Below, one piece after another: positions 63,521 to 64,000 of a stretch of 64,000 nt of DNA (position 1 is its first letter; each line of letters starts with the position of its first letter). The notes beneath the pieces are model-generated. The model saw nothing but the letters and a program-made list of their open reading frames with translations. It searched no databases and was not told the origin of the DNA. The stretch is from NCBI RefSeq assembly GCF_000262715.1, contig NC_017924.1, positions 1-64,000 on the forward strand, given 5' to 3'. Position numbers and translations under genes: made by a program. This DNA is from Blattabacterium sp. (Blaberus giganteus) (lineage in GTDB: Bacteria; Bacteroidota; Bacteroidia; Flavobacteriales; Blattabacteriaceae).

Positions 63521-64000
63521 TGATTTATCATTATTCGTACAGTAAAAAAAAAACTTTCTTCTCATTTGCTTATTCAGATGAAGATATTGAAAATGATAGT
63601 TCTACCTCTTCTTATGGATCTGGAGGAAGTGGAACAGGTTATTATGGAGGAACTTCAATAAGAAGTAAAACTCCTGTTTTGGATAACTTTGGTAGAGATC
63701 TGAATTCCATAGCTATGGAAGGAAAACTAGATCCAGTGGTAGGTAGAGATAAAGAAGTTGAACGTGTATCTCAAATATTAAGTAGAAGAAAAAAAAATAA
63801 TCCTCTTCTTATAGGAGAACCTGGAGTAGGAAAATCTGCTATTGCTGAAGGATTAGCATTGCGTATTGTACAAAAAAAAGTATCTAGAGTATTGTATAAT
63901 AAGAGAGTAGTAGTATTGGATTTAGCAAGTTTAGTAGCTGGAACTAAATATAGAGGACAATTTGAAGAAAGAATGAAAGCAATTATAAATGAATCAGAAA
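63520..64000 (+). CDS. clpC: ClpC-type AAA+ ATPase, 5' part, lacking the N-terminal Clp domain
   Basis: From ATG 63520 the frame is open to the window edge (160 codons). The first 30 residues ([20 protein letters not shown]...) are unlike ClpC. They are followed by a Gly/Ser linker and then typical Clp[31 protein letters not shown], Walker A GEPGVGKS (99-106), [20 protein letters not shown]. In ordinary ClpC the Walker A lies near residue 210-225 after a double Clp repeat domain; here that domain is missing and dnaX abuts directly. ClpP, its likely protease partner, is at 39922. The 3' part lies outside the window. Confidence 0.85.
   Translation, partial: MIYHYSYSKKKTFFSFAYSDEDIENDSSTSSYGSGGSGTGYYGGTSIRSKTPVLDNFGRDLNSIAMEGKLDPVVGRDKEVERVSQILSRRKKNNPLLIGEPGVGKSAIAEGLALRIVQKKVSRVLYNKRVVVLDLASLVAGTKYRGQFEERMKAIINESE

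Noticed and set aside
1..64000. CRISPR arrays, insertion sequences, prophage or integrative elements
   Set aside because: No spaced direct repeats, transposase or integrase motifs, or terminal inverted repeats were found; every region is explained by housekeeping genes.

Overview
This window is a very A+T-rich (roughly three quarters A+T by eye), tightly packed chromosome segment from a reduced Bacteroidota/Flavobacteriia genome. The best match is a cockroach or termite endosymbiont of the Blattabacterium type. I base this on gene families and architectures known from Flavobacteriia (fused CcsBA, TsaD beside TamB, 7TM-HD PgpH, an OstA-like protein near LptD), a tmRNA tag of the Bacteroidota type (GEKEYAFAA), matches to the Bacteroidota promoter consensus (TTTG, about 19 nt, TAnnTTTG), almost no Shine-Dalgarno signals, and the absence of any mobile element, phage gene or CRISPR array. 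The species call is inference. I recognise about 45 protein genes, one tmRNA and three tRNAs. No gene-free stretch exceeds 300 bp except the 480 bp that holds the tmRNA.

Layout. 1-5.6 kb: nusA-infB-aspS (+). 5.6-7.3 kb: an acyltransferase E2 and ppa (-). 7.4-9.0 kb: NAD(P)HX repair enzyme (+). 9.0-11.0 kb: lnt and tmRNA (-). 11.1-16.6 kb: the rod-shape/elongasome operon mreB-mreC-mreD-mrdA-rodA (-). 16.7-25.2 kb: folK, lptD, ridA, an OstA-like gene, a class-III aminotransferase, truA and an ABC exporter (+). 25.2-28.8 kb: surA (-), lptB-thiN (+), mdh (-). 28.9-36.7 kb: gcvP (+), tsaD (-), tamB (+). 36.9-39.6 kb: an Lrp/AsnC regulator and the c-di-AMP phosphodiesterase pgpH (+). 39.7-39.9 kb: tRNA-Ser, tRNA-Pro and tRNA-Arg, convergent with clpP (-). 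40.7-43.6 kb: flippase, degenerate dut, sugar nucleotidyltransferase (+). 43.6-53.5 kb: tatA, lytic transglycosylase, recA, MBL hydrolase, ccsBA, plsC, alaS (+). 53.6-58.8 kb: sucA-sucB and a periplasmic-binding-fold protein (+). 58.8-60.7 kb: TPR protein, esterase, lolD (-). 60.8-64.0 kb: sucC, dnaX and the 5' part of clpC (+).

Together these genes retain translation and transcription core functions, envelope growth (elongasome, LPS export, lipoprotein maturation, SurA, TamB), TCA-cycle enzymes (sucA, sucB, sucC, mdh), glycine cleavage, folate and thiamine-diphosphate synthesis, and cytochrome c maturation.

The most notable observations are genes whose fold is kept but whose catalytic motifs are gone or altered. 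DnaX has lost Walker A, Walker B and SRC signature residues. A dUTPase keeps only its glycine-rich motif 5. ClpC begins without its N-terminal Clp domain. RecA has a one-residue deletion in loop L2. dnaX also carries a run of 16 adenines placed so that gaining one A in the transcript would stop translation at once, giving a gamma-length product. Two minus-strand genes (rodA and lnt) end inside perfect hairpins that lie in their own coding sequence.
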